64,000 nucleotides of DNA. Source: Arthrobacter_D sp015752045 (GTDB lineage Bacteria; Actinomycetota; Actinomycetes; Actinomycetales; Micrococcaceae). The stretch is from assembly GCF_015752045.1 (NCBI RefSeq), contig NZ_JADOUS010000005.1, forward strand, positions 1 through 64,000. Direction: 5' to 3'. The translations under genes were made by a program, and so were the position numbers. Below the pieces are notes generated by a model. The model saw only the letters and a list, made by a program, of their open reading frames with translations. It had not been told where the DNA came from and did no database searches. Positions 25,764 to 34,481 of this stretch are shown in pieces (positions within the stretch are counted from its first letter, which is position 1; every line of letters begins with the position of its first letter).

Positions 25764-26574
25764 GGGCGACACCGTATGGCGCGCTGCGCGCGAGCTGCAC
25801 CGCGCGCTCGCCGGGAAGACGCTGACGCGCTGCGATATCCGCGTGCCCCGCTTCGCCACCGTGGACTTCACGGGTGACACCGTGCAGGAGGCTGTATCCC
25901 GCGGGAAGCACCTACTCATCAGGGGCGGGGGCGACGACGGCTGGGACATCCACTCGCACCTCAAGATGGAGGGCCTCTGGCACGTCTACGCGCGGGGTGA
26001 GAAGTGGCGGAGGCCGGCGTTCAAGGCGCGCTGCATCCTGGAGACCGCGGATGCCGTCGTCGTCGGCTTCGAACTCGGATTCCTGCGGGTGATCACCCGC
26101 GCCGAGGAGGACGACGCCGTCGGGTACCTGGGGCCCGATCTGCTCGGCCCCGACTGGGATGCGGACGAGGCGCTGCGACGCCTGAGGGAGCAGCCGGAGC
26201 GGCCCATCGGACTCGCCCTGCTCGACCAGCGGAACCTCGCGGGCATCGGCAACGTCTACCGGTGCGAGCTGTGCTTCCTCGCCGGCGTCCACCCGCTCAC
26301 CCCGGTGGGAGAGGTCCCGAACCTGCCGCGCATGGTCGAACTGTCGAAGAAACTCCTCGAGGCGAACAAGGAGCGCAGCACCCGGGCGACGACGGGACAG
26401 CTCCGCGGCAACACCCTCTGGGTGTACGGGCGGTCCCGGCGGGGGTGCCTGCGCTGCGGCACCCCCGTTGCGCTCGAACAGCTCGGGGACAGGGAGACCG
26501 AGCTGCGGGAGCTCTACTACTGCCCGCACTGCCAGCCGCGATTGGAAGCCCCGGCCGGGGCGGCACTACCCTGA
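25756..26574 (+). CDS. nei: Fpg/Nei family DNA glycosylase (Nei2-like)
   Basis: 272 aa. After the initiator the protein begins PEGDTVW, giving the catalytic Pro and Glu of Nei enzymes. The conserved Lys is in SRGKHLL, the helix-two-turn-helix is around LLDQRNLAGIGNVY, and a C-terminal zinc finger follows with CLRCGT and CPHC. It excises oxidised bases and cleaves at AP sites. GTG 25756 lies inside the last codons of lhr and places Pro at residue 2, which the chemistry requires, so the start is certain. Coupled translation with lhr is likely. Confidence 0.95.
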   Translation: MPEGDTVWRAARELHRALAGKTLTRCDIRVPRFATVDFTGDTVQEAVSRGKHLLIRGGGDDGWDIHSHLKMEGLWHVYARGEKWRRPAFKARCILETADAVVVGFELGFLRVITRAEEDDAVGYLGPDLLGPDWDADEALRRLREQPERPIGLALLDQRNLAGIGNVYRCELCFLAGVHPLTPVGEVPNLPRMVELSKKLLEANKERSTRATTGQLRGNTLWVYGRSRRGCLRCGTPVALEQLGDRETELRELYYCPHCQPRLEAPAGAALP

Positions 26575-26578
26575 CGAG

Positions 26579-26608
26579 GTGGACGGAATCCGACGGGTGA
26601 TGCGCTGA
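26579..26608 (+). CDS. candidate leaderless 9-codon uORF
   Basis: TACCCT (26567-26572) ends 6 nt before a GTG that opens a 9-codon frame (VDGIRRVMR). Its TGA shares the A of the ATG of the next gene (TGATG at 26606-26610). This is the arrangement expected of a leaderless mini-ORF that hands ribosomes to a downstream gene lacking a Shine-Dalgarno sequence. The -10 overlaps the nei stop codon. Confidence 0.4.
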   Translation: MDGIRRVMR

Positions 26609-27522
26609 TGGCGATGAAATCACCCCTGCCCGTGCGCAACGGCGTCAACGCGACACGGCTCCGCCTGCCCGAGGAGGGCCCTTGGGAGACCGCCCTCGAC
26701 TACATCCTCGACCGGTTCGACCACGTGGATCCCGAGGGCATCGGCGAGCGCTTCGACCGCGGGGAGGTCGTCGCGCTGGGCGGTGAGATCCTGACGCGGT
26801 CCACCCCGCTCGGTGAGCACACGTTCGTCTGGTACTACCGCGAGCTGCCGGTCGAGGAGCGGTTGCCCGTCGAGCTCTCCATCCTGCACCAGGACGACCA
26901 CCTGCTCGTCGTCGACAAGCCCCATTTCCTCCCCACCACGCCGGGCGGCATGTATGTGGCGGAGTCCGCCCTCGTCCGGTTGCGCGTGGAGCTCGGCATC
27001 CCGGACCTCATCCCCATGCACCGCCTGGACCGCATGACGGCCGGCATCCTCATGTTCTCCGTCGATCCGGATACCCGCGGCGCCTACCAGTTGCTCTTCG
27101 AGAACAGGCGCATCAGCAAGGAGTACCGTGCCGTGGCGCCCATCCGGCCGGAGCTGCGGCTCGACGAGGAGCCGCAGGACGTGCGCAGCAGGATCGTGAA
27201 GTCCCGGACCTACCTGCTGGCCCAGGAGGTCGAGGGACCGGTGAACACCCACACCACGGTGAGCCTGCTGGATCAGCGCGCCGATCGCGGGCTGTACCGG
27301 CTGCAGCCGCACACCGGGAAGACCCACCAGCTCCGGCTGCACATGGCGTCCCTCGGCCTCGGCATCGTCAACGACCCGTTCTACCCGGTGCTGCACCCGC
27401 AGGCGCCGGACGACTACACGAGGCCGCTGCAGCTCCTCGCGCACAGCATCGCGTTCACGGACCCCGTGGACGGCACGGCGCGGAGCTTCGAGTCCGGCCT
27501 CACCCTGGCCGAGTTCGCCTGA
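26608..27522 (+). CDS. RluA-type pseudouridine synthase
   Basis: 304 aa with the RluA catalytic motif HRLDRMTAG (Asp ~137). An upstream DDHLLVVDKPHFLPTTPGG element and the C-terminal HTGKTHQLRLHMA are both standard. The N-terminal ~80 residues form an S4-like extension. The likely activity is isomerisation of uridines in rRNA or tRNA; the exact site cannot be told. There is no convincing ribosome site before the ATG, and a 9-codon uORF ends on it. It follows nei by 33 nt. Confidence 0.9.
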   Translation: MAMKSPLPVRNGVNATRLRLPEEGPWETALDYILDRFDHVDPEGIGERFDRGEVVALGGEILTRSTPLGEHTFVWYYRELPVEERLPVELSILHQDDHLLVVDKPHFLPTTPGGMYVAESALVRLRVELGIPDLIPMHRLDRMTAGILMFSVDPDTRGAYQLLFENRRISKEYRAVAPIRPELRLDEEPQDVRSRIVKSRTYLLAQEVEGPVNTHTTVSLLDQRADRGLYRLQPHTGKTHQLRLHMASLGLGIVNDPFYPVLHPQAPDDYTRPLQLLAHSIAFTDPVDGTARSFESGLTLAEFA

Positions 27523-27570
27523 CCCTGCCCTGATCCGTCCGGGCTCCGCCCTGGCCTCCTCCCATGGTCC

Positions 27571-27592
27571 GGTCCGGTTTGTTCCCCGGACC
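27571..27592 (+). terminator. hairpin after the pseudouridine synthase
   Basis: GGTCCGG (27571-27577) pairs with CCGGACC (27586-27592) around an 8-nt T-rich loop, ~50 nt after the stop. Further GC-rich complementary sequence surrounds it. No U-tract follows. Confidence 0.4.
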
Positions 27593-27629
27593 CCGGCGGT
27601 GACCCGGGTCCGGACGGTACATTTGCTGG

Positions 27630-28265
27630 GTGGACCTGCCCGGCACGGACATCCCCGACCCGCTCTACCTCCTCGTCATGTTCGCCGTCGTCGTCGCCGA
27701 TGTGGTGCTCCCCGTGGTGCCCTCGGAACTGCTCGTGATCGGTGCCGGCACGATGGCCGCCGACGGCATGCTCCTGCTGCCCGTCGCGGGCCTCGTCGCG
27801 TGGGCCGGCAGCTGGATCGGGGATGTGGCCCTGTTCCTCCTGTTCCGGCGCCGGCTCACGCATATCCTCGACCGTTTCCGCTGGGGGCGCCGGGTCCATC
27901 GGGGGCTGCGTGAGGCCATCGCGAAGGCGGGCTCGTCGCCCACCTACGCCGCCGTCGTCGCCGTCCGCTTCCTGCCCGGCGGACGCACCGCGAGCGTTGC
28001 CGCGGCGGGCATCGCCGAGCTGCCCCTGCGCCCCTTCATGCTCGCGGCGGCCACCGGGGGCGCACTGTGGACGGCCTGGCTGCTCGGGCTCGGCTTCGTG
28101 GCGGGCGCCTCGACAGGGCTGCCCGCCTGGGTGGGCGCCCTACTCGGAATGGTGATCGGTACGCTTGTGGGAGCCATCACGGCGGCAATCCTCGCCCTGA
28201 AGAAACACCGGAAGGCTAAGAACGCGCATGAGCACCCCGAAGAACCCGGGTCCGAAGCTCCCTGA
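27630..28265 (+). CDS. DedA/SNARE-associated family membrane protein
   Basis: A 211-aa protein with about five hydrophobic segments and the DedA hallmarks: an acidic residue in the first membrane region (VVPSELLVIGAG), GSWIGDVALFLLFRR, and the F-LPGGRT motif (VRFLPGGRTASVAAAG). DedA proteins are linked to lipid-carrier recycling and membrane homeostasis. GTG 27630 is preceded at exactly 6 nt by TACATT (27618-27623), a leaderless-type start. The C-terminal basic tail overlaps the next gene by 38 nt. Confidence 0.87.
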   Translation: MDLPGTDIPDPLYLLVMFAVVVADVVLPVVPSELLVIGAGTMAADGMLLLPVAGLVAWAGSWIGDVALFLLFRRRLTHILDRFRWGRRVHRGLREAIAKAGSSPTYAAVVAVRFLPGGRTASVAAAGIAELPLRPFMLAAATGGALWTAWLLGLGFVAGASTGLPAWVGALLGMVIGTLVGAITAAILALKKHRKAKNAHEHPEEPGSEAP

Positions 28266-29529
28266 AAGGCCGGTCAGGCCCCCGACCGTCGCGCAGGAAG
28301 CTCCCACGGCGGCACACCCCGCTGACACGGCCAGTGTCCTCGAACGCCTCAAGGCCGCGCAGCCACGTGCTGCCGCGGCCACCGACCACGACGCAGCCGA
28401 TCGGTCCGCCGCTGCAACGACAGCGGCAGGCACCGACCACGGCGACACCCGCGTTCCGGGTGCGCCCACCGGAGCTGCGGGCAGGGGGGAGGCCCCACAC
28501 GGCAAGGACAGCAGGGAGACCTCGCACGCCAAGGGCAGCGGGCAGCGGGGAGGCCCGGATGCAGCGGAGCGGCTCCGGGTCGCTGCCCTCCGGGCGAGGA
28601 CAGCGGTAGGCGTGACCGGCAAGGCCATCAACCGGGGCAGCAGCGCGACGGTCCGCCACGTCTCCTCCTGGGATCCGGACATCGTCCGGCAGGTGGTCGT
28701 GACGGTGTGCGCCATCGCCTGCATCCTCGGCTCGGCCGCAGGGGTGGGGGCCTTCGGCGGCCCATCGATCCGCGACGCCGCGGGCGGCCTGTTCGCCCCG
28801 GACGCGACGCTGCTGGCGCCGTCGTCGACTGCCTTCTCCATCTGGAGCGTGATCTACCTGGGCCTGATGGCCTACACGGTGTTCCAGTGGCTGCCGTCGC
28901 AGCGGAGGACCGACCGCCAGCGGACCCTCGGCTGGACCGTGGCGGCCTCCATGATCCTCAACCTCGCATGGATCCTGACCGCACAGGCCGGCCGCCTGAC
29001 GCTGAGCCTCGTCGTGATCATGCTGCTCTTCTTCGCGCTCCTGTCCGCCGTCCGGACCATGAACGACCACCCCAACGAGACGCGGATGGAGGGGTCGCTC
29101 GTGGATACCCCGATCGGCCTCTACCTGGGCTGGGTGCTGCTGGCGGCGGCCGCCAACTGGGCCGCGTTCCTCACGGCTGCAGGAGCGGACCTCTTCGGGT
29201 GGTCCGGCGTCGTCTGGTCCATCCTCGGGATCAGCGCCGTCCTCGTGACGGCCGCCGTCATCTGCTCGACCGACCGCGGACGCCTCGCCGTGGCCGCGGC
29301 GACCTCGTGGGGGTTGCTGTGGATCGCCGTCGAACGGATCCTGGGTGAGCCCTTCGCGATGAACCTGGCGTTCTTCGCCGTCCTCGCGATCTTCCTGCTG
29401 CTCATCACCGCCGGTTCCCGCCGCCACCGCGTGGACCACGAATACCGGCACTGGCTCCGGGCGCAGCAGGACGCACGGCGCGAGCCCGTCCACCTGGGGG
29501 GCGGCGACTACGAGGACTCGCGGCACTGA
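28228..29529 (+). CDS. TspO/MBR-like membrane protein with long N-terminal extension
   Basis: 433 aa. The first ~140 residues are Pro/Ala/Thr-rich and low in complexity. The rest has about eight to nine hydrophobic segments including FSIWSVIYLGLMAY, LNLAWILTAQAG and WVLLAAAANWAAFLT. Their Trp-rich pattern resembles tryptophan-rich sensory proteins (TspO/MBR), though it is much longer than classical TspO (~160 aa). Ligand and role are unknown. The start overlaps the DedA gene, so the two are probably co-transcribed. Confidence 0.7.
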   Translation: MSTPKNPGPKLPERPVRPPTVAQEAPTAAHPADTASVLERLKAAQPRAAAATDHDAADRSAAATTAAGTDHGDTRVPGAPTGAAGRGEAPHGKDSRETSHAKGSGQRGGPDAAERLRVAALRARTAVGVTGKAINRGSSATVRHVSSWDPDIVRQVVVTVCAIACILGSAAGVGAFGGPSIRDAAGGLFAPDATLLAPSSTAFSIWSVIYLGLMAYTVFQWLPSQRRTDRQRTLGWTVAASMILNLAWILTAQAGRLTLSLVVIMLLFFALLSAVRTMNDHPNETRMEGSLVDTPIGLYLGWVLLAAAANWAAFLTAAGADLFGWSGVVWSILGISAVLVTAAVICSTDRGRLAVAAATSWGLLWIAVERILGEPFAMNLAFFAVLAIFLLLITAGSRRHRVDHEYRHWLRAQQDARREPVHLGGGDYEDSRH

Positions 29530-29536
29530 GAGCTCA

Positions 29537-29570
29537 GGGCACGGCGCAGGCAGGACGCCGCGCCGTGCCC
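29537..29570. terminator. bidirectional terminator-like hairpin
   Basis: GGGCACGGCGC (29537-29547) is perfectly inverted at 29560-29570 with a 12-nt loop. It sits between the convergent TspO-like gene and the oxidoreductase gene. Confidence 0.65.
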
Positions 29571-29586
29571 CGAAGCGGCCCCGGCC

Positions 29587-30519
29587 TCAGCCCTGGTCGC
29601 CCACGGTGACGGCGATCTTGCCGCGCACGTGGCCGTCGATGCTGCTGCGGAACGCATCGGCCGCGCGCTCCAGCGGGAAGGTCTCGGCGAGCACGGGCTT
29701 GACGCTCCCCGCTTCGACGAGCTCGGTGAGCGCGAGCAGGTCCTCCGGGTTCGGCCGCACGAAGATGTACCGACCGCCCTTGTCCTTCACCTCGGCGTCC
29801 GTCACCGAGGCGACCCTCGTCGCGTCCTTCAGGAACGCCAGCGAGGCCACCCAGTCGTCCCCGCCCACGTAGTCGACGACGGCGTCGAGCCCCTCCGGCG
29901 CCGCCTCGGCGATGCGCTCCCCGAGTCCCTCGCCATAGGTGAGCGGCTCGGCGCCGAGTGAGCGCAGGAAGTCGTGGTTCTTCTCGGACGCCGTGGCCAG
30001 CACCCGGGCGCCCCACGCCTTCGCGATCTGGATCGCGTACGTGCCCACGCCGCCCGCACCGTTGTGCACGAGGACGGTCTCGCCGTCGGACACACCGACG
30101 GCCCGGAGCGACTGGTACGCCGTGAGTCCGGCCAGCGGCATGGTGGCCGCCTCCGCCCAGGACACGTTGCGCGGCTTCCGGGCGAGCGTCCGGACGGGAG
30201 CTGCCACCTGCTCCGCGAAGGTCCCGAAGCCCACGGTGTCCGCGCGCACGTAGCCGATGACCTCGTCGCCGGCCTGGAACTCCGTCACCGACGGCCCGGG
30301 CTGGACGACGACGCCGGCCACGTCCCACCCCGGGATCACCGGGAAGTACGCCGGCAGCGCACCGTCGAGGTAGCCTGCGGTGATCTTCCAGTCCACCGGG
30401 TTGACCGAGGACGCCCGCACGTCGACGAGTACCGCGTCCGGGCCCACCTTGGGGTCCGGCTGCTCACCGTACTGGAGGACGTCGGGGTCGCCGTACTGCT
30501 CGTAGAACACTGCCTTCAT
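29587..30519 (-). CDS. zinc-free quinone oxidoreductase-like NADP-dependent enzyme
   Basis: A 310-aa medium-chain dehydrogenase/reductase. The N-terminal GroES-like fold begins MKAVFYEQYGDPDVLQYGE, and the NADPH site is NGAGGVGTYAIQIAKAWGA. The catalytic-zinc cysteine and histidine of alcohol dehydrogenases are absent, as in QOR and zeta-crystallin. ATG 30519 has a GAGGAG site ~7 nt upstream. It probably reduces quinones or activated alkenes; the substrate cannot be told. Confidence 0.9.
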   Translation of the reverse strand: MKAVFYEQYGDPDVLQYGEQPDPKVGPDAVLVDVRASSVNPVDWKITAGYLDGALPAYFPVIPGWDVAGVVVQPGPSVTEFQAGDEVIGYVRADTVGFGTFAEQVAAPVRTLARKPRNVSWAEAATMPLAGLTAYQSLRAVGVSDGETVLVHNGAGGVGTYAIQIAKAWGARVLATASEKNHDFLRSLGAEPLTYGEGLGERIAEAAPEGLDAVVDYVGGDDWVASLAFLKDATRVASVTDAEVKDKGGRYIFVRPNPEDLLALTELVEAGSVKPVLAETFPLERAADAFRSSIDGHVRGKIAVTVGDQG

Positions 30520-30595
30520 GGGGTCTCCTCCTCGTAGACCGGCCCACCGGTTCACGGCGGGCCGGATGCCTTGCGGCTTCGTGAGGCGCAACCGA

Positions 30596-30625
30596 CCCGT
30601 CGCCGGCCGTATTCCGGGCGACGGG
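30596..30625 (-). terminator. hairpin downstream of ppc
   Basis: CCCGTCGCC (30596-30604) and GGCGACGGG (30617-30625) form a 9-bp stem with a 12-nt loop, ~20 nt after the ppc stop on the minus strand. Confidence 0.5.
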
Positions 30626-30645
30626 GCCGTGGCGGGGCGCCGGGC

Positions 30646-33501
30646 TCAGCCCGTGTTGCGCATCCCGGCGGCGACCCCGTTGATGGTGATCAACATCGCA
30701 CGCTGGAGCTGCCCGTCGGGCTGCCCGCCGTCCGCCTCGGACCGCACCCGGCGCAGCAGTTCCACCTGGAGGTAGGAGATCGGGTCGAGGTACTGGTCAC
30801 GCACCGCGAGGGACCGCTTCAGGACCGGCTGGTTGTCGAGCAGTTCGTGTTCGCCGGTCAGCAGCCTGATCTCGGCGAGCGTGAGCTCGTACTCCTCCCG
30901 GATGACGCCGAAGAGGTGCTGCAGGTCGCCCGGCACGAGGGCCTCGACGTAGTGCGCGGCGATCTCGAGGTCCGTCTTCGCGAGGGTCATCTCCACGTTC
31001 GAGACGACCGTGCGGAAGAAGTGCCAGCGCTCCAGCATCTCCGCGAGCATCCCCTCATGGCCTGCCTCCCGCGCAGCACGCAGCCCGGAACCGACGCCGA
31101 ACCAGCCGGGGACGATCTGCCGGGACTGGGTCCAGCCGAAGACCCACGGGATGGCTCGCAGGCCGCCGAGGCCGCTGCCGGAGTCCGGCCGCTTGGCGGG
31201 CCGCGAGCCGATGTTGAGCGAGCCGAGCTGCTCCACCGGCGTGGAGGCGAGGAAATACGCCGGCAGGTCCTCGTGGTCGATCAGCGATCGGTAGCGGGCG
31301 AACGCGGCGTCGGACACCGTCTCCATGACCTCCGCCCAGCGGTCCCGCTCGTCGTCGGACGATCGGGGGGTGCGGTGCAGCGCGGAACCCTGCATGACCG
31401 CGGCCAGGGACAGCTCGAGGTTCTCCCGGGCGAGGGCGGGCAGCGAGTACTTGTCGCTGATCACCTCGCCCTGCTCGGTGAACTTGATCTCGCCCTCGAG
31501 AACGCCGTTGGGCTGCGCGATGATGGCGTCGTACGTCGGGCCGCCGCCCCGGCCCACGGATCCGCCGCGGCCGTGGAACAGGCGGAGCCGCACCCCGTGC
31601 TTCGCGGCGACGTCGCGCAGGAGCCGCTGCGTCTTGTGGATCTCCCAGAGGCTCGTGAGCACGCCCGATTCCTTGTTGGAGTCCGAGTAGCCGAGCATCA
31701 CCTCCTGCACGTCACCGCGCAGGCGGACCACCTCCCGGTAGGTGGGATCGGACAGGAGGGTGTCCACGATCCGTGCGGAGACCCTCAGTTCGTCGACCGT
31801 CTCGAGGAGCGGCGCGAAGCCGATCTTCGCGAACGCGCCGGAGTCCGCGCCCCCGGACCCGTTCCCGACGACGTCGACCAGCCCGGCCTCGCGGGCGAGC
31901 ACCACCGGCGCGAGCACGTCGTCCGCCCCGCGCGTCATCGAGACGATGTAGGTCTCGACGACGTCAGGCCCGTAGGTCTCCAGGGCGGACGCGATCTCCC
32001 GGAAGACGTCGAAGGTGCGGCGCGCGCCGTCGTCCAGGGGAGGATTCGCCGTCGCCAGCGGACGCCGGGAGGCCAGTTCGTCCGACAGCGTCCGGAGGCG
32101 GTCGGCGCGGGCCAGCTCGAGGTAGGGGACCTCGAGTTCGCCCAGGCGGTCGGTCAGCTGGGCGATCACGTCGTGGTGCATGTCCGCGTGCTCGCGGACG
32201 TCGAGGGTCGCGAGGTGCAGCCCGAAGGACGAGATGACGCGCGACGCGGTGGCGAGGGCGCCGTCCGCGGCGAGGCCCGCCGCGTGCTGCCGGAGGGAGT
32301 CCCCGACCAGCTCGAGATCGGCCAGCACCTGCGCCGTGGCGTTGTAGTCCCGGCCGGGCTCGTGTGCGGTGTGGTTCTGCACCCGCGCCGCGGTGTTGAG
32401 CAGCTTGGCCTTCACGCAGGTCAGCTTGAGGCGGTAGGGCTCCTGGGCGTTGAGCTCGAGGATCCGCTTGTCCAGGCGCGGGAGGTTCGCGAGGTCGCCC
32501 CGGATGGATGCCGTCAGCTCCTCGGACGCCGCGACGATCGCCGTCGAGGACGAGAGCGACGAGATGAGCCGGTCGATGAAGTGGATCGCGATGCGGACGG
32601 CCTGCTGGTTCTGGATCTGCAGGATCTCGCGGGTCACGGCCGCGGTGACGTTCGGGTTGCCGTCGCGGTCGCCGCCGATCCACGAGCCGAACCGGACCGG
32701 GGCTCCTTCGGCGGGCAGCGCCACGCCGTGCTCGGCCAGGAGGTCGGAGAGATCCTCGAGCAGTTCGGGCATCGAAGTGGTGAGGATGTCGCCGAGGTAG
32801 TAGATGGCGTTCCGGGCCTCGTCGATCGGCGTGGGCCGTACCTGCCGCAGTTCGTCCGTCTGCCAGATCAGGTCGATGACCTCGGCGAGCCGCCGGTCCT
32901 GGCGTCGCCGCCGCTGGGAGCCCTCCGGCGTGGCCTCGGCGAGGATGTCCGAGAGGCGGCGGAGCTTGTCCAGGACCGACCGCCGCGACGCCTCGGTGGG
33001 GTGCGCCGTGAAGACGGGGCGCACGTCGAGGGACGCGACGACGTCGGCGAGCGCCGCGGGACCGGCGTCGGAGGCGATGCGGGAGACGGTCTGCGCCAGC
33101 CAGCCGTCCTCCTCGGGCCGCGCGCGCAGACCGCGCACGCGGTGGACCTGCTCGGCGGCATTGGCCAGGTGGAAGTAGGCCGCGAAGGCCCGCACCAGGT
33201 CCGTCGCCTGGTCGATGGGCAGGGCCGCGAGCAGTTCGCGGACGCGACCGGCCAGTTCCGCGCGTTCCCCGGCGTCGCTGACACTGCCCGATTCCTTGGA
33301 CTGCTTCGTGAGCAGGCGCACGCGCTCCACGAGATCCAGCAGCTCCTGCCCGTGCTGCCGGACCAGCGATTCGCCCAGCAGCGTACTGACACGCCGCACG
33401 TCGGCACGGAGGTCGGCGCTGACGTCTCCTGCCGCATCGCCTGTCGCGTCGCCGAGCCGGTCGCCGACGGGCGGGGCGGTCACTTCGGGGGGCACTGTCA
33501 C
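30646..33501 (-). CDS. ppc: phosphoenolpyruvate carboxylase
   Basis: 951 aa, full family length. Conserved blocks are all present: catalytic His in FTAHPTEA (~165), GSWIGGDRDGNPNVT, the GYSDSNKESG loop, the mobile catalytic loop FHGRGGSVGRGGGP (~640), IPWVFGWTQSR, and the C-terminal MRNTG. It carboxylates PEP to oxaloacetate and refills the TCA cycle; aceA-aceB in the same window supply the complementary anaplerotic route. The start is GTG 33501. A -10-like TAAAAT lies ~65 nt upstream. No regulator adjoins it. Confidence 0.97.
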   Translation of the reverse strand: MTVPPEVTAPPVGDRLGDATGDAAGDVSADLRADVRRVSTLLGESLVRQHGQELLDLVERVRLLTKQSKESGSVSDAGERAELAGRVRELLAALPIDQATDLVRAFAAYFHLANAAEQVHRVRGLRARPEEDGWLAQTVSRIASDAGPAALADVVASLDVRPVFTAHPTEASRRSVLDKLRRLSDILAEATPEGSQRRRRQDRRLAEVIDLIWQTDELRQVRPTPIDEARNAIYYLGDILTTSMPELLEDLSDLLAEHGVALPAEGAPVRFGSWIGGDRDGNPNVTAAVTREILQIQNQQAVRIAIHFIDRLISSLSSSTAIVAASEELTASIRGDLANLPRLDKRILELNAQEPYRLKLTCVKAKLLNTAARVQNHTAHEPGRDYNATAQVLADLELVGDSLRQHAAGLAADGALATASRVISSFGLHLATLDVREHADMHHDVIAQLTDRLGELEVPYLELARADRLRTLSDELASRRPLATANPPLDDGARRTFDVFREIASALETYGPDVVETYIVSMTRGADDVLAPVVLAREAGLVDVVGNGSGGADSGAFAKIGFAPLLETVDELRVSARIVDTLLSDPTYREVVRLRGDVQEVMLGYSDSNKESGVLTSLWEIHKTQRLLRDVAAKHGVRLRLFHGRGGSVGRGGGPTYDAIIAQPNGVLEGEIKFTEQGEVISDKYSLPALARENLELSLAAVMQGSALHRTPRSSDDERDRWAEVMETVSDAAFARYRSLIDHEDLPAYFLASTPVEQLGSLNIGSRPAKRPDSGSGLGGLRAIPWVFGWTQSRQIVPGWFGVGSGLRAAREAGHEGMLAEMLERWHFFRTVVSNVEMTLAKTDLEIAAHYVEALVPGDLQHLFGVIREEYELTLAEIRLLTGEHELLDNQPVLKRSLAVRDQYLDPISYLQVELLRRVRSEADGGQPDGQLQRAMLITINGVAAGMRNTG

Positions 33502-33649
33502 AACGGCCTGCTTTCAGGTCACGGAGAACGGGCGTATGCGGCACTGGATACGACGGATGATGGTCGGATTTTACCCGGCGCTGTGGTGCGGGCCCCACCG
33601 TGTCCGTCATGTGAAGCGGTCCTGCCCTGCGGGTTCCCGTCCGGCGCGG

Positions 33650-34003
33650 TCAGCGCAGGGGCAGGGCGACGACGACGACCAGGGCCAGCGCGCCGAGGAG
33701 CGCCACGGCAACCGTGGTCCCCACGACGCCGACGACGTCGGCCTCGACCCGCCCGTCCCGGATCCCGCGGGCGCTGCGCCGGTAGCGGCGGGCCTGGCCC
33801 ACGGTGATGGCCAGGGCCGTCGCGGCGGTCAGCAGGGTCAGCCCGAGGGGGAACCCGCCGTGGCGGGGCACCCAGCGGAGCAGGAGGAGGCCCGCGACGA
33901 CCAGCGCGAGCATGGTGCGGTTCCACGCCAGGGCGGTCCGCTCGGGCTGCAGCCCCGGATCAGCGTGCGGCCTCGAGGCCGGTTCATCCCGCCGGGCGTG
34001 CAC
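33650..34003 (-). CDS. DUF202-family small membrane protein (second of pair)
   Basis: 117 aa with the DUF202 entry motif (QPERTALAWNRTMLAL) followed by three hydrophobic segments. GTG 34003 starts 2 nt after the stop of the paired gene, so the two are certainly one unit. Function of DUF202 proteins is not known to me beyond membrane localisation. Confidence 0.82.
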   Translation of the reverse strand: MHARRDEPASRPHADPGLQPERTALAWNRTMLALVVAGLLLLRWVPRHGGFPLGLTLLTAATALAITVGQARRYRRSARGIRDGRVEADVVGVVGTTVAVALLGALALVVVVALPLR

Positions 34004-34005
34004 GG

Positions 34006-34419
34006 TCAGGCGTTCCCCAGCACGACGACGAGGAACGCTGCCGCGACGAGCGCGCCCCCACCGGCCAGGACGGGCACGAGGATCGAGAGGGGAAGCGGCG
34101 CCTGCCGGCGCATGGCGCGTTCGACGGCGAGCCAGCGGAGCCCGGCCGCGACGGCCAGGACCATCGCGAGGAGCAGGAGCACGACGGCGAGCCCGGTCCG
34201 GACCGGGCTCGCGAACGTGTCCGTGGTGAAGGCCTCGACGGCGACGCCTCCGGCGAGGAGCGCGAGCGCCGTCCGGATCCACGCGAGGAACGTCCGCTCA
34301 TTGGCGAGGGTGAATCGGGGGTCCGGCTCGGTCCCGCCGCCGAGGATCCGCGCGGAGCGGGAGCTCCGCCCGGGTGGGACGGCGGCGATGCCGGGCTGGT
34401 CGTCGCTGGAAGAGGTCAC
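34006..34419 (-). CDS. DUF202/YidH-like small membrane protein (first of pair)
   Basis: 137 aa with the motif FTLANERTFLAWIRTALALLAGG and three membrane helices, as in YidH-type DUF202 proteins. GTG 34419 is preceded at exactly 6 nt by TACCAT (34426-34431, minus strand) with no ribosome-binding site, so it looks leaderless. The two divergent DUF202 copies in tandem suggest a heteromeric membrane complex, which is inference. Confidence 0.83.
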   Translation of the reverse strand: MTSSSDDQPGIAAVPPGRSSRSARILGGGTEPDPRFTLANERTFLAWIRTALALLAGGVAVEAFTTDTFASPVRTGLAVVLLLLAMVLAVAAGLRWLAVERAMRRQAPLPLSILVPVLAGGGALVAAAFLVVVLGNA

Positions 34420-34481
34420 GCGCCAATGGTAGGTCCGCCGACCGGCTTGCGCGCCGACGCCCCCGCGTACCCGGTGCGGGG

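Noticed and set aside
30571..33807. A 1078-codon open frame opposite ppc
   Set aside because: The minus-strand frame is an unmistakable full-length PEP carboxylase; the plus-strand product is compositionally odd and matches nothing.
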